64,000 nucleotides of DNA from Amycolatopsis saalfeldensis (GTDB lineage Bacteria; Actinomycetota; Actinomycetes; Mycobacteriales; Pseudonocardiaceae), in contig NZ_FOEF01000020.1 of the NCBI RefSeq assembly GCF_900110575.1, forward strand, positions 1 through 64,000, given 5' to 3'. The notes below the pieces were generated by a model, which had not been told where the DNA came from, ran no database searches, and worked only from the letters and a program-made list of their open reading frames with translations. The translations under genes and the position numbers were made by a program. Below, in pieces: positions 26,228-33,894 of the stretch; within the stretch, counting starts at the first letter, position 1; each line of letters begins with the position of its first letter.

Positions 26228-27357
26228 TCAGGCTCGGTCGAGACGTGGGTAGAGCACCTCGCGGACGAGAAGGAGCATGGCGGCGGCGATCGGGATGGCG
26301 ACGAGGGCGCCGACGACGCCGAGCAAGGCCCCGCCGAGCACCACGGCGACCACGGTGACCAGCGCCGGGACCTTGACCGCGTTGCCGATGATCTTCGGGA
26401 CCAGCACGTAGTCCTCGACCAGCCGGTAGACGACGAAGAACACGATCGTCGCCAGGCAGGCGGGCAGGCGGGCAGGGAGACGGTGAGCGCGACCAGGCAG
26501 GCGAGCACGCCGCCGATGACCGAGCCGATCACGGGGATCAGGTCGAGGATGGCGACGGTGATGGCGAGCAGGGCGGCGTAGGGCACGCCGAAGACCAGCA
26601 GCCAGACCAGGGTGAGCACCCCCGCTATCACGGAGATGGCGAGGTTGCCCAGCACGTAGCCGCCGACCTTGGTGAAGATCTGGTCGCCGATGAGGATCGC
26701 CCGCGGCCGGCGCGAGTGCGGGATCAGCCGGTAGCCGCCGGCCCGGATGCGGGGGAGTCCGGCGACGAAGTACACGGTCAGCACCACGAGGATCAGCACG
26801 TTGGTGATCGCGCTGAACACGGCCTGCCCGGCGCCCAGCAGGCCGCCGGCCGATCCGCTGACCAGGCCCTCGAGTTGCTGCTGCAGGTGGAAACGCTCGT
26901 TGAGTTTTCCGAGGACGGTGCCGTGGTCCTGCGCGTCGTGCAGGTAGCCGGGTGCCTTGGCGGCGAACTGGGTGGCCTGCTCGACCAGGACCGGGATGGC
27001 GGCGGTCAGGAACCCGCCGACGGCGAGCATTCCGACGACGAACACCGTGGTCACGGCGAGCCAGCGGGGCAAGCGGTGGCGGACCAGCCACGCGACGGCC
27101 GGCTCGAGGCCGATGGCGAGGAACAGCGCGAGGCCGATGAGGATCAGCACGTCCTGGAGGCCGGCCACGACCCGGACGAGCCCGTAGGTGACCGCGACGC
27201 CCGCCGCGGCGGTCAGGCCGATGAGGAAGGGCGACCGCCGGTCGAGCGGTTTTCCCTTGGTGCCCATGGGTTGTTCGGGAGTCCTGAGCTCGGCTGCCGC
27301 GGCTTCGGCGGCGGCGAAGGTCCCGTCTTCGGCGGGGATTTCCTCGGGGGTGGGCAT
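26228..27357 (-). pseudogene. AI-2E/UPF0118-family permease, frameshifted by an 8-bp duplication
   Basis: The first 300 residues (from ATG 27357) read as a normal multi-span permease (GLALFLAIGLEPAVAWLVRH; DLIPVIGSVIGGVLACLVAL). At LPAC the frame turns to Arg/Ser-rich nonsense. The true C-terminus continues in another frame: LATIVFFVVYRLVEDYVLVP and IIGNAVKVPALVTVVAVVLG, ending at 26228. Removing one of the tandem 8-base units at 26455-26476 restores one continuous protein. This is either a real inactivated, possibly reversible, gene or a sequencing error. Confidence 0.82.
26455..26476. repeat. 8-bp tandem repeat at the frameshift
   Basis: GGCAGGCG occurs twice in direct tandem (26455-26462, 26463-26470), followed by a partial third unit GGCAGG. 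The repeat lies exactly where the permease frame changes. Confidence 0.85.
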
Positions 27358-27537
27358 GGGGTCGAGCGCCTCCTGAACGTATCCGGCACGGGAACACGAC
27401 CGTTCGCGCGTGGTTCTGTGGCTGTGGGCTCAGCGGGCGCCCTGGGGGAAAGGCCGGCCGGCGCAGGAGTTAACCATCGCGCCGGGCTCACCGGACGTCG
27501 GAACGCGCTGTGGTCGGCGCGGGACCCGAACCGGCGG

Positions 27538-28650
27538 TCACGGCAGCAGTACTTCGAACGCCCGGCGCGCCGGCAGGAGCAGCCCGCCGAGGCCCGCGGC
27601 GAGGTCGAGCTCGTCGGCCGGGGTCGAGTACACGAGTTTCTCCAGTTCGGACAAGGTGTCGTGACCCCGTTCGCCCAGTTCGCGGAAGAGGTCCGGCCGG
27701 CTGTTCTGGTCGGTCCAGGCGCGAACCAGGTCGGCGATCACCTCGACGAGGTCGGCCAGCAGCTCGCGTGCTCGTGGCGTCGGATACCGGAACGGCGCCG
27801 TGCTCGCGGCGGCGACAGCCAGCGTCTCCGCGAGCGCGCGGATGTGCGGCCAGGCCGCGCGGAGCGCGACCAGGCAGCTCCACCATCCCTGCGACGAGCT
27901 CCGGGCGTTCGAGCCACGCCGGCGCAGATTCATCCGCTGGCTCTCCCAGCCCTGTTCGGTGATCTCTTCGGCGGCCCGCACCAGCGCGGCGGTCTCCCCG
28001 GCGCGCCTGCTCCATCCTTCGGCGTCCTCGGCGAGGTGGGCTCGCCGCAGCCCGGCGTTCATGTCGTTCAGCAGTGCGGTCAGCTGGTCGGCCAGTGCCG
28101 TGGTCGCCTGCGCGGGTCCACGCAGATACAGCGGGGGCATCACGACGGCGTTGACCGTGAACCCGACCACGGCGCCGAGCAGGGTCTCGACCAGCCGGTC
28201 CGCGAGCAGCGCGTCCTGGCCCGCGGTGCCGTAGGTGACCAGCAGCAGTGCGGTCACGCTGATCCACACCCCGCTGGGGCCGAATCCGTGCCATCGCCCG
28301 ATCAGGAGGCCGACCAGCACCACGACCGCGATGGTGAGCAGTTCGACGGTGATGAGCTGGTCGGCGACCGTGGCCAGGAGCACCCCGAGGGTCACCGCGC
28401 CGGCCTGCTGCAGCGCGGATCGCGCGGATCGGTAGACGGTGGTTTCGATCACGAACACCGCCGTGTAGGGCGCGAGAAACGGTTGTGACAGGTGCAGCCA
28501 GGGTGAGGCCACCGCCCAAGCCGCCACCGCGGCGATCGCCGCCTTTCCCGCCTGTGCCAGCACACTGCGTTCCGGTCCGGAGGTGCGCACGGCCCGGAGC
28601 ACCCAGCGAACCGGTGACAGCAGGGCTTTCCGCAAGGCCGGCCCGGTCAT
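27538..28650 (-). CDS. FUSC/YccS-like membrane protein
   Basis: 370 residues. The N-terminal half has six hydrophobic segments in the pattern of FUSC (aromatic acid exporter-like) proteins: GKAAIAAVAAWAVASPWLHL, LGVLLATVADQL, LLTIAVVVLVGLLIGRWHGF, VWISVTALLLVTYGTAG, LVETLLGAVVGFTVNAVVMP. The C-terminal half is a cytoplasmic helical domain rich in Arg, Glu and Ala. The substrate is unknown; the family includes exporters of hydroxylated aromatics. It lies alone between the permease and the CsbD remnant. Confidence 0.8.
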   Translation of the reverse strand: MTGPALRKALLSPVRWVLRAVRTSGPERSVLAQAGKAAIAAVAAWAVASPWLHLSQPFLAPYTAVFVIETTVYRSARSALQQAGAVTLGVLLATVADQLITVELLTIAVVVLVGLLIGRWHGFGPSGVWISVTALLLVTYGTAGQDALLADRLVETLLGAVVGFTVNAVVMPPLYLRGPAQATTALADQLTALLNDMNAGLRRAHLAEDAEGWSRRAGETAALVRAAEEITEQGWESQRMNLRRRGSNARSSSQGWWSCLVALRAAWPHIRALAETLAVAAASTAPFRYPTPRARELLADLVEVIADLVRAWTDQNSRPDLFRELGERGHDTLSELEKLVYSTPADELDLAAGLGGLLLPARRAFEVLLP

Positions 28651-28727
28651 GTACCGGGACCCCCCGGCGCCCCGGGCGTCAACCCGGGACGAAGCGGAAT
28701 GGGTACTGGCATCGAATTGGCGGCAGG

Positions 28728-28793
28728 TCAGTCAATCACACCCTTGACCTTTCACTTTATTTCTTCGGCCTTGTTCCGGACCTTGTCGATCAT
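28728..28793 (-). pseudogene. CsbD-like N-terminal remnant with a nonsense codon
   Basis: The frame reads MIDKVRNKAEEIK, stop, KVKGVID, stop. It matches the N-terminus of CsbD-type stress proteins (K..AEE.KGK.KE) if the first TGA replaced GGA. Only the start of the gene remains. It lies just downstream of the small membrane protein gene at 28850. Confidence 0.35.
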
Positions 28794-28849
28794 CTCCGTG
28801 ACCTCTTCTCAACGGAACGGATTATTATCGGATCCCGGGGCGCGGAAGA

Positions 28850-29005
28850 TCAGAACCAGTGGGCCCGTCCGGCGACCTTGCGCCCGCTGCGGCCCAGCAG
28901 GACGAGCACCGCGCCCAGCACGAGAAGGACGATTCCGATCGTCCACAAAATGGAGATCTTGGCGATGAAGCCGACGACCAGGAGAATGATGCCGAGGACA
29001 ATCAC
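28850..29005 (-). CDS. DUF6131-like small membrane protein
   Basis: 51 residues from GTG 29005. Two transmembrane helices (VIVLGIILLVVGFIAKIS and TIGIVLLVLGAVLVLLG) surround ILW, and the basic tail GRSGRKVAGRAHWF follows. I recall this arrangement as DUF6131, a common actinobacterial family of unknown function, often in stress-related neighbourhoods. The ribosome site is weak (AAAGAG). Confidence 0.7.
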   Translation of the reverse strand: MIVLGIILLVVGFIAKISILWTIGIVLLVLGAVLVLLGRSGRKVAGRAHWF

Positions 29006-29194
29006 AGAGAAACACTCTTTCTTGAGGCGGACGGCCCGGTGCGAGTGCCCGGGCCGGCCCACAGTGGGTGGGGAGAATCGTTCTGCCGGACTACCCGCAT
29101 CGGCCGGCGCCCAAACCAAGCCGAATCCACACCGGCGACGGATCTGCCCAGGCATCTCGCCCGGAGCCGCGGCACACTGGAAGCATCAGGGGAG

Positions 29195-29400
29195 CGGGTC
29201 GAAGCTCAAGCCCGATCACCGCCGACGTGACAGCCGCCACCCCGACCTTGACCGGCACCACGGTCAACCTGCCCGACGGTGCGGCCCCGGTCTTGAACGG
29301 CGCGTTCAAGACCGATGCGGTGAAGGCGGCATCACCATCGGGATCGTGGTCGCCTTGCCGGGTCACAAGAAGCAAACGCCCACCGGCGGCTCAACACCGG
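29195..29400 (+). pseudogene. Fragment of a secreted protein (C-terminal domain end)
   Basis: The plus-strand frame reads TPTLTGTTVNLPDGAAPVLN then GAFKTDAV, and after a one-base shift GGITIGIVVA. This looks like the last strands of an HtaA-like or similar secreted domain, with a frameshift and no start. It runs into the GC-rich repeats. Identification is weak. The whole of 29006-30239 holds no intact gene. Confidence 0.35.
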
Positions 29401-29406
29401 CGGCGG

Positions 29407-29600
29407 CACTGCTGGGATTGTGGCCTGCCGGCGGTGTGGCTGGGGTGCTGCTTGCGGCGGCGGCGGCGCTGCTGGGATGTGGCCCGCCGGCGGTGTGGCC
29501 GGGGTGCTGCTTGCGGCGGCAGTGCAGCCGGGATGCGGCGCGCCGGTCCGTCCGCCGGCGGTGTGGCCGCGGCGCTGCTCGCGGCGGCGGCAGGACTTGA
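29407..29600. repeat. Three imperfect GC-rich tandem repeats (about 60 bp)
   Basis: Units begin at about 29409, 29469 and 29525. The first two are exactly 60 bases apart and share the CTGCTGGGA...GTGTGGC...GGGGTGCTGCTTGCGGCGG order. The third carries an insertion of about 8 bases. All frames give low-complexity Ala/Pro/Arg peptides, so coding is doubtful. Confidence 0.7.
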
Positions 29601-30014
29601 CGTGATCGGGCAGCGCAGGGCAGATCGCACCACCACCGACACCGGCAGCCGCCGAGTTCGGCGTGAGAACTCCCGGTTCCGCGGCCGGGTTCACCGCCGC
29701 CCCGCGGAACCGTCCACTTTGGCCTGATCGGGTGTCGCAAGCCAGAGTCCGCCAGCAGAAAGCCATCCGGGCGACCCCCTGACGGCGACCATGGTCGTCG
29801 CAGTCCTCGCCCTGGCTGCGGGGCATCCGTGATCGGTTACCTGCTCAGCGACCGGCCGAGCGCGCCGGAACCGGCGCTGGCCGTACCCGTCACCAGCCGC
29901 CACCCACCAGCCCAGGCCCCGCCGCCGCGACGCCGACCGGCCTGCCCGCCGGGGTCCTTCTCGAGCCCGGCACGACCGGAAGCCGCTCCGGGGGCCGACG
30001 CCATCCGACGAGTA

Positions 30015-30046
30015 AAGCCCCGTCCCTCCGAGGAGGAACAGGGCTT
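30015..30046. terminator. Strong hairpin terminator behind the tRNA remnant
   Basis: Fifteen-base arms (30015-30029 and 30032-30046) pair completely, counting G-U pairs. On the minus strand the stem is followed by TTTA. It stands 19 bases after the CCA end of the tRNA-like sequence, the expected place for a tRNA terminator. Confidence 0.75.
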
Positions 30047-30064
30047 CTGACCTGCAAATACTGC

Positions 30065-30103
30065 TGGTGCGCAATACTGGTATCGAACCAGTGACCTCTC
30101 CCG
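30065..30103 (-). other. 3' half of a tRNA gene (Val-like), probable attachment site
   Basis: Read on the minus strand: the 3' side of the anticodon stem CGGGAG, variable loop AGGTC, the T arm ACTGG-TTCGATA-CCAGT with a perfect 5-bp stem, the acceptor strand ATTGCGC, discriminator A and CCA. The variable loop and T arm match my memory of actinobacterial tRNA-Val. No D arm, 5' acceptor strand or proper 7-base anticodon loop precedes it, so it cannot be a working tRNA. Such 3' halves are left at the far end of elements that integrate in tRNA genes. The tRNA-side flank is at lower coordinates, so the element would extend to higher ones. Confidence 0.7.
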
Positions 30104-30239
30104 GCAGGGAAGTGGGACACATCCGCAGCCGCCTCGGGTGTATCTGGTCGTCAGGTTGGCGGCAGCCGGTTGGTGGGTGACAGCCGAGTGCGCAGTGGTG
30201 GCGTCGAGTGTGGTCCCGGCTGAGCCGTGGTCCGACGGG

Positions 30240-30644
30240 TCAGGGCTCGGTCACCGGGCTGTTCTGATAAGCGGCCAGCCGCCAGCCGTCGTCACGGCGG
30301 ACGACGACCCACGTGGCGCGGATGGCCCGCTCGGCCGGCACCTCGGTCTCGCCCGGCGCCAGCACACCGCCCTTCGTGATGACCAGCGCGCAGTCCGGCG
30401 TGAGGAACCGCAGGTCGATCGGCGCACCGGTGACCCGGGTGTGCGCGAGCGTGCCGGCGAAGGCTGCCGTCATGTAGGTCCGGATTTCGTCCTGTCCCTT
30501 CCGGTACACCCCGGGAAGGATCATCGTTCCGTCGGGGGTGAACGTCCTGGCGAACGCATCGCCGTCCTGCTCGGCCCACGCCGCGACGATCTGCCCGGGG
30601 ACAGCGCTGACGGCAGCCTGGTCACTCTCGAGGTTGGTAGTCAT
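30240..30644 (-). CDS. SgcJ/EcaC-type NTF2-like protein
   Basis: 134 residues. The SnoaL/NTF2-like pattern is clear: IVAAWAEQDGDAFARTFTPD, IRTYMTAAFAGTLAHTRV, RAIRATWVVVRRDDGWRLAA. The SgcJ/EcaC name comes from enediyne and ecteinascidin loci, but most members are uncharacterised. It is the first intact gene to the right of the tRNA remnant. On its strand CGTCCG and CGACCA 16 bases apart precede it, a weak version of the ECF42-type sites described below. Confidence 0.78.
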   Translation of the reverse strand: MTTNLESDQAAVSAVPGQIVAAWAEQDGDAFARTFTPDGTMILPGVYRKGQDEIRTYMTAAFAGTLAHTRVTGAPIDLRFLTPDCALVITKGGVLAPGETEVPAERAIRATWVVVRRDDGWRLAAYQNSPVTEP

Positions 30645-30978
30645 ATGGTCGAAGTCTCAACTTCCTGGTCGACTGAGCTGGGCTCTGCGGACGGGAATCG
30701 ACGTCCGCGCGGACTGGCCGATGCGGCCCGAAGGTGATCTCCGGCAGTCGCCGGACGAGCCGAAGAGGACGCCCGCAACCGACCTTGCCAGCCGCGGCTC
30801 AGCCGCCGCATCTCTGCGATTGCCTTGTTCTCCGCAAGGGGTCTGAACTGCGAAGACCTGATCCACGAGGCGGCACCGCGGTCGGCAGGCCCGTCGCCCG
30901 ATCGGAGTAACCCGACGGCCGCTTCCGCGGTGGGTTTTCGGGCGGCAGCCACCTGAAACGCTCTACACTGGCACGCGG

Positions 30979-31007
30979 TGTCCGGTTGGGAAGGTCGGCT
31001 TCGACGT
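30979..31007 (+). promoter_or_regulatory. Predicted ECF42-type promoter of the first DGPF gene
   Basis: TGTCCG (30979-30984), a 17-base spacer, and CGACGT (31002-31007), with 53 bases to the start codon. The same pair at the same spacing occurs before the third DGPF gene. I see no gene elsewhere in 30645-31060. Confidence 0.6.
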
Positions 31008-31060
31008 CCCCGTTGACAGCCCGGCACGCAGGTGCCGACGCGACCGGCAGAGGAGAAGAC

Positions 31061-31414
31061 GTGAAGTACATGATCCTGGTCAACGGATCACAGCAGGACT
31101 TCGACACCGACCTGCCAGCGGAGGAGATGAAGGCGATCGGCGCGGCGCTCGATGAGTTCAACGACAACCTGCGCGAATCCGGTGAGTTCCTCGACGCCCA
31201 GGGTCTTGCCGCACCGGCCGAAGCCCGCAGGATCAAGATCAAAGAAGGCATTCCGGTCGTCACCGACGGTCCCTACGGCGAAACACAGGAAGTGGTCATC
31301 GGCTACTGGCTGGTGGAATGCGAGAGCTACGACCGGGCAACCGAGATCGCCGCCCAGCTGGCCCGCTGCCCCGGACCGGAGTCCGTCATCGACGTCCGCT
31401 CGATCATGGAGTAG
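31061..31414 (+). CDS. DGPF/YCII-domain protein, ECF42 partner (copy 1)
   Basis: 117 residues from GTG 31061 behind GAGGAGA. It begins KYMILVNGSQQDFDTDLPAE and contains the name-giving motif TDGPYGETQEVVIGYWLVEC. The fold is a ferredoxin-like YCII domain with the conserved Asp in DGPY. Genes of this family regularly stand next to ECF42 sigma factors. The sigma gene follows after 14 bases. The biochemical role is unknown. Confidence 0.88.
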   Translation: MKYMILVNGSQQDFDTDLPAEEMKAIGAALDEFNDNLRESGEFLDAQGLAAPAEARRIKIKEGIPVVTDGPYGETQEVVIGYWLVECESYDRATEIAAQLARCPGPESVIDVRSIME

Positions 31415-31428
31415 AGAACAGAATTTCC

Positions 31429-32700
31429 ATGCGGGAAACAACCGAGGTCGAGGGCTTGGTGCGCCGGCTGGCGCCCCAGGTCCTCGGCGCGGTGGTACGG
31501 CGCTACGGACACGTCGACCTCGCCGAAGACGCCACACAGGAAGCGCTGCTCGCAGCGGCCACCCAGTGGCCCGCCGACGGCACACCCGAAAACCCGCTCG
31601 GCTGGCTGATCACCGTCGCCGCCCGCAAGCTCACCGACCTGCTCCGGCGCGAGCAAGCCCGACGGCACCGTGAAGAAGCCAGCTTTGCGTGGACACTGCC
31701 CGACCAATGGCTGGCCCCCGCCGCGGACCGGGCACCCGAAGACTCCGACGACACTCTGATCCTGCTGTTCCTCTGCTGCCACCCCTCGCTCTCACCCGCC
31801 TCACAGATCGCGCTGACCCTGCGCGCCGTCGGCGGGCTGACCACCACCGAGATCGCCCGCGCGTTCCTCGTGCCCGAAGCGACGATGACCCGCCGTATCA
31901 CCCGGGCCAAACAACGCATCACCGCCAGCAAACTCCCGTTCGGCATGCCCTCCGGTGCCGAACGAACGGCACGCCTCAGCGCCGTCCTCCACGTGCTCTA
32001 TCTGATCTTCAACGAGGGCTACGCCCCGACCTCCGGACCGAATCCCTATCGCCGCGACCTCTCCGTCGAAGCCATCCGCCTCACCCGCATCGTCCACCAG
32101 CTGATACCCGAGGACGGCGAAGTCACCGGGCTACTGGCGCTGATGCTCCTGATCGACGCCCGTAGCGCCGCCCGGATCGGCCCGGACGGCGCACTCGTCC
32201 CGATGGCCGAACAGGATCGCTCCAAGTGGGACGCCGGCGCCATCGCCGACGGGACAGCACTCATCACCCAAGCGCTACCACACGGCCCGACCGGCCCGTA
32301 CCAGCTGCAAGCCGCCATCGCAGCGGTCCACGACGAAGCACCCGCCGCCGAACAGACCGACTGGCCCCAGATCACCGCCCTCTACGAACTGCTGATGCGC
32401 ACCACCGACAACCCGATCATCGCGCTCAACCACGCCGTCGCGGTCGCCATGACCCACGGCGCGCCTCAGGGCCTCGCACTGCTCGCGGAACTCGAGACCG
32501 AGGAACGGCTCATCTCCGACCACCGCCTGCACGCAGTACGAGCACACCTCCTGGAAGCCGCCGGCGAACGAGAGGGCGCGCGCGAGTCCTACCTCACCGC
32601 CGCCGAGCTGACCGGCAACGCCCTTCAACAAGACTACCTCCGGACGAACGCCACCCGGCTGGACTCGACCAGCCAGTGTCCTGCGTCGGAAACCCTGTGA
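31429..32700 (+). CDS. ECF42-group RNA polymerase sigma factor (copy 1)
   Basis: 423 residues. Sigma region 2 is at about 10-75 (VVRRYGHVDLAEDATQEALL), region 4 at about 120-175 (LTLRAVGGLTTTEIARAFLV and EATMTRRITRAKQRI). A long C-terminal extension follows with the conserved YLIFNEGYAPTSG and helical repeats to AVRAHLLEAAGEREGARESY. That extension defines ECF42 and is thought to replace an anti-sigma factor (family knowledge). It forms an operon with the DGPF gene upstream, whose promoter it probably recognises. Confidence 0.9.
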   Translation: MRETTEVEGLVRRLAPQVLGAVVRRYGHVDLAEDATQEALLAAATQWPADGTPENPLGWLITVAARKLTDLLRREQARRHREEASFAWTLPDQWLAPAADRAPEDSDDTLILLFLCCHPSLSPASQIALTLRAVGGLTTTEIARAFLVPEATMTRRITRAKQRITASKLPFGMPSGAERTARLSAVLHVLYLIFNEGYAPTSGPNPYRRDLSVEAIRLTRIVHQLIPEDGEVTGLLALMLLIDARSAARIGPDGALVPMAEQDRSKWDAGAIADGTALITQALPHGPTGPYQLQAAIAAVHDEAPAAEQTDWPQITALYELLMRTTDNPIIALNHAVAVAMTHGAPQGLALLAELETEERLISDHRLHAVRAHLLEAAGEREGARESYLTAAELTGNALQQDYLRTNATRLDSTSQCPASETL

Positions 32701-32813
32701 CCCGAAAGCGGGTCTTGCGTAGAGGATCGATCCCGGTGGTCGAGCCCGGCAACCGGGCGACGGCTGGCTGGGCCCGCCGGCGGCGATGGTCCCGGCTGAT
32801 GACCGGAGAACGT

Positions 32814-33872
32814 TCAGCTCACGGCTTCGGCGGCGAGCCGGGTGCCCTCCACCCGCGCCGCGATCTTCGCGAAAGCGAGGTCACGCGAGGTCGAGAGGTC
32901 GTCGGCGAAAGGCGAGAACCCACAGTCGTCGCAGGTACCCAGGCGCGCCGGTGAGATGAACTCCGCCGCCTCGAGGACCCGGTCGCGTACCTCCTCCGCC
33001 GTCTCCACCCGGGGGTCGATCGGATCGATGACCCCGATGAAGATCCGCTGCTCCGGCCGCGCGTGCTGCTGGACCGTCTTGAGGACCTTCCGCGGATCCG
33101 TCTCACTGGCCATCTGCAGGTAGAAGTTGCCTGCCCGCAGCTCGAACAGCATCGGGATCAGCTCGCCGTAGCCGACATCGAGGCTGTGTGGAGAATCCTG
33201 ATCCCCGCCGGGGCAGCTGTGCACCCCGATCTTCGCCGCCTCGTCATCGGAGAACCGCTCCAGAACGCTGTTGTTGAGGTCGATGAACGAGCGCAGCAGC
33301 CCGCCGCTCGGATCCATTTTCAGCGCGAGCCGGGCCTCGGTGAAATCAATCTGCACACAGGCGGCGCCGGCCTCCAGGCTTCGCCGGATGTCGGCCTCGG
33401 CCTCGTCCACCAGGTCCGCGAGGAATTCTGCTTGCGAATACCCGTCCAGCCCATTTTCCGGGTAGATCAGGCTCAGCGCGGAAGCTGCGATGACCGCCTG
33501 CTTGACCGGCTTTGTCGCATGAATCCGCGCTTTTCTCAGATACTCGTCCGCGTGAACCTGGTAGCTGAACGGGCCCGCCGTCAGGCGTGGAAGCCTGCGG
33601 GTGTGCCCGTCGGCGAAGGGGATCACGATGCCGTCGGGTGCCAGCGCCGCACCGGACAGTGGATAGGTGAGAAAACTGGGCTTTCCCTGCTCGCCGTCGG
33701 TGATCACCGGAGAGCCGGTCTCCTCGAACCGGCGGATGGTGTCGATCAGGGCCTTGTCCTCGAGGTCGGCGAGTTCCTCGGGGCTGATTTTTCCCGCGGT
33801 GAGGTCTGCCATCCCCTTCTGCAGAAAGGCGGGACGGGGAATGCTTCCGATAGGCTCCGTGGGTATGTTCAT
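32814..33872 (-). CDS. MetE-like (cobalamin-independent methionine synthase C-domain) protein
   Basis: 352 residues, the size of stand-alone MetE-type TIM barrels and half of a full MetE. The zinc-site elements are IGVHSCPGGD (His and Cys) and the C-terminal CDDCGFSPF (Cys). N-terminal PIGSIPRPAFL and SPVITDGEQGKPSF form the substrate face. Stand-alone versions may transfer methyl groups from other donors or cleave thioethers, so methionine supply or a special demethylation are both open. It follows the MFS gene by 22 bases, suggesting one operon. Confidence 0.82.
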   Translation of the reverse strand: MNIPTEPIGSIPRPAFLQKGMADLTAGKISPEELADLEDKALIDTIRRFEETGSPVITDGEQGKPSFLTYPLSGAALAPDGIVIPFADGHTRRLPRLTAGPFSYQVHADEYLRKARIHATKPVKQAVIAASALSLIYPENGLDGYSQAEFLADLVDEAEADIRRSLEAGAACVQIDFTEARLALKMDPSGGLLRSFIDLNNSVLERFSDDEAAKIGVHSCPGGDQDSPHSLDVGYGELIPMLFELRAGNFYLQMASETDPRKVLKTVQQHARPEQRIFIGVIDPIDPRVETAEEVRDRVLEAAEFISPARLGTCDDCGFSPFADDLSTSRDLAFAKIAARVEGTRLAAEAVS

Positions 33873-33894
33873 AGAACCTCACTCCCGAATCGAA

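Noticed and set aside
29407..29600. CRISPR array
   Set aside because: There are three imperfect contiguous repeats of about 60 bases with no unique spacers and no cas genes.
29363..29740. Pro/Ala/His-rich repeat protein on the minus strand
   Set aside because: The peptide merely translates GC-rich DNA repeats; there is no ribosome site, and other frames are equally open.
30065..30140. A complete tRNA gene on the minus strand
   Set aside because: Only the 3' half folds. No 5' acceptor strand, D arm or 7-base anticodon loop can be found upstream.
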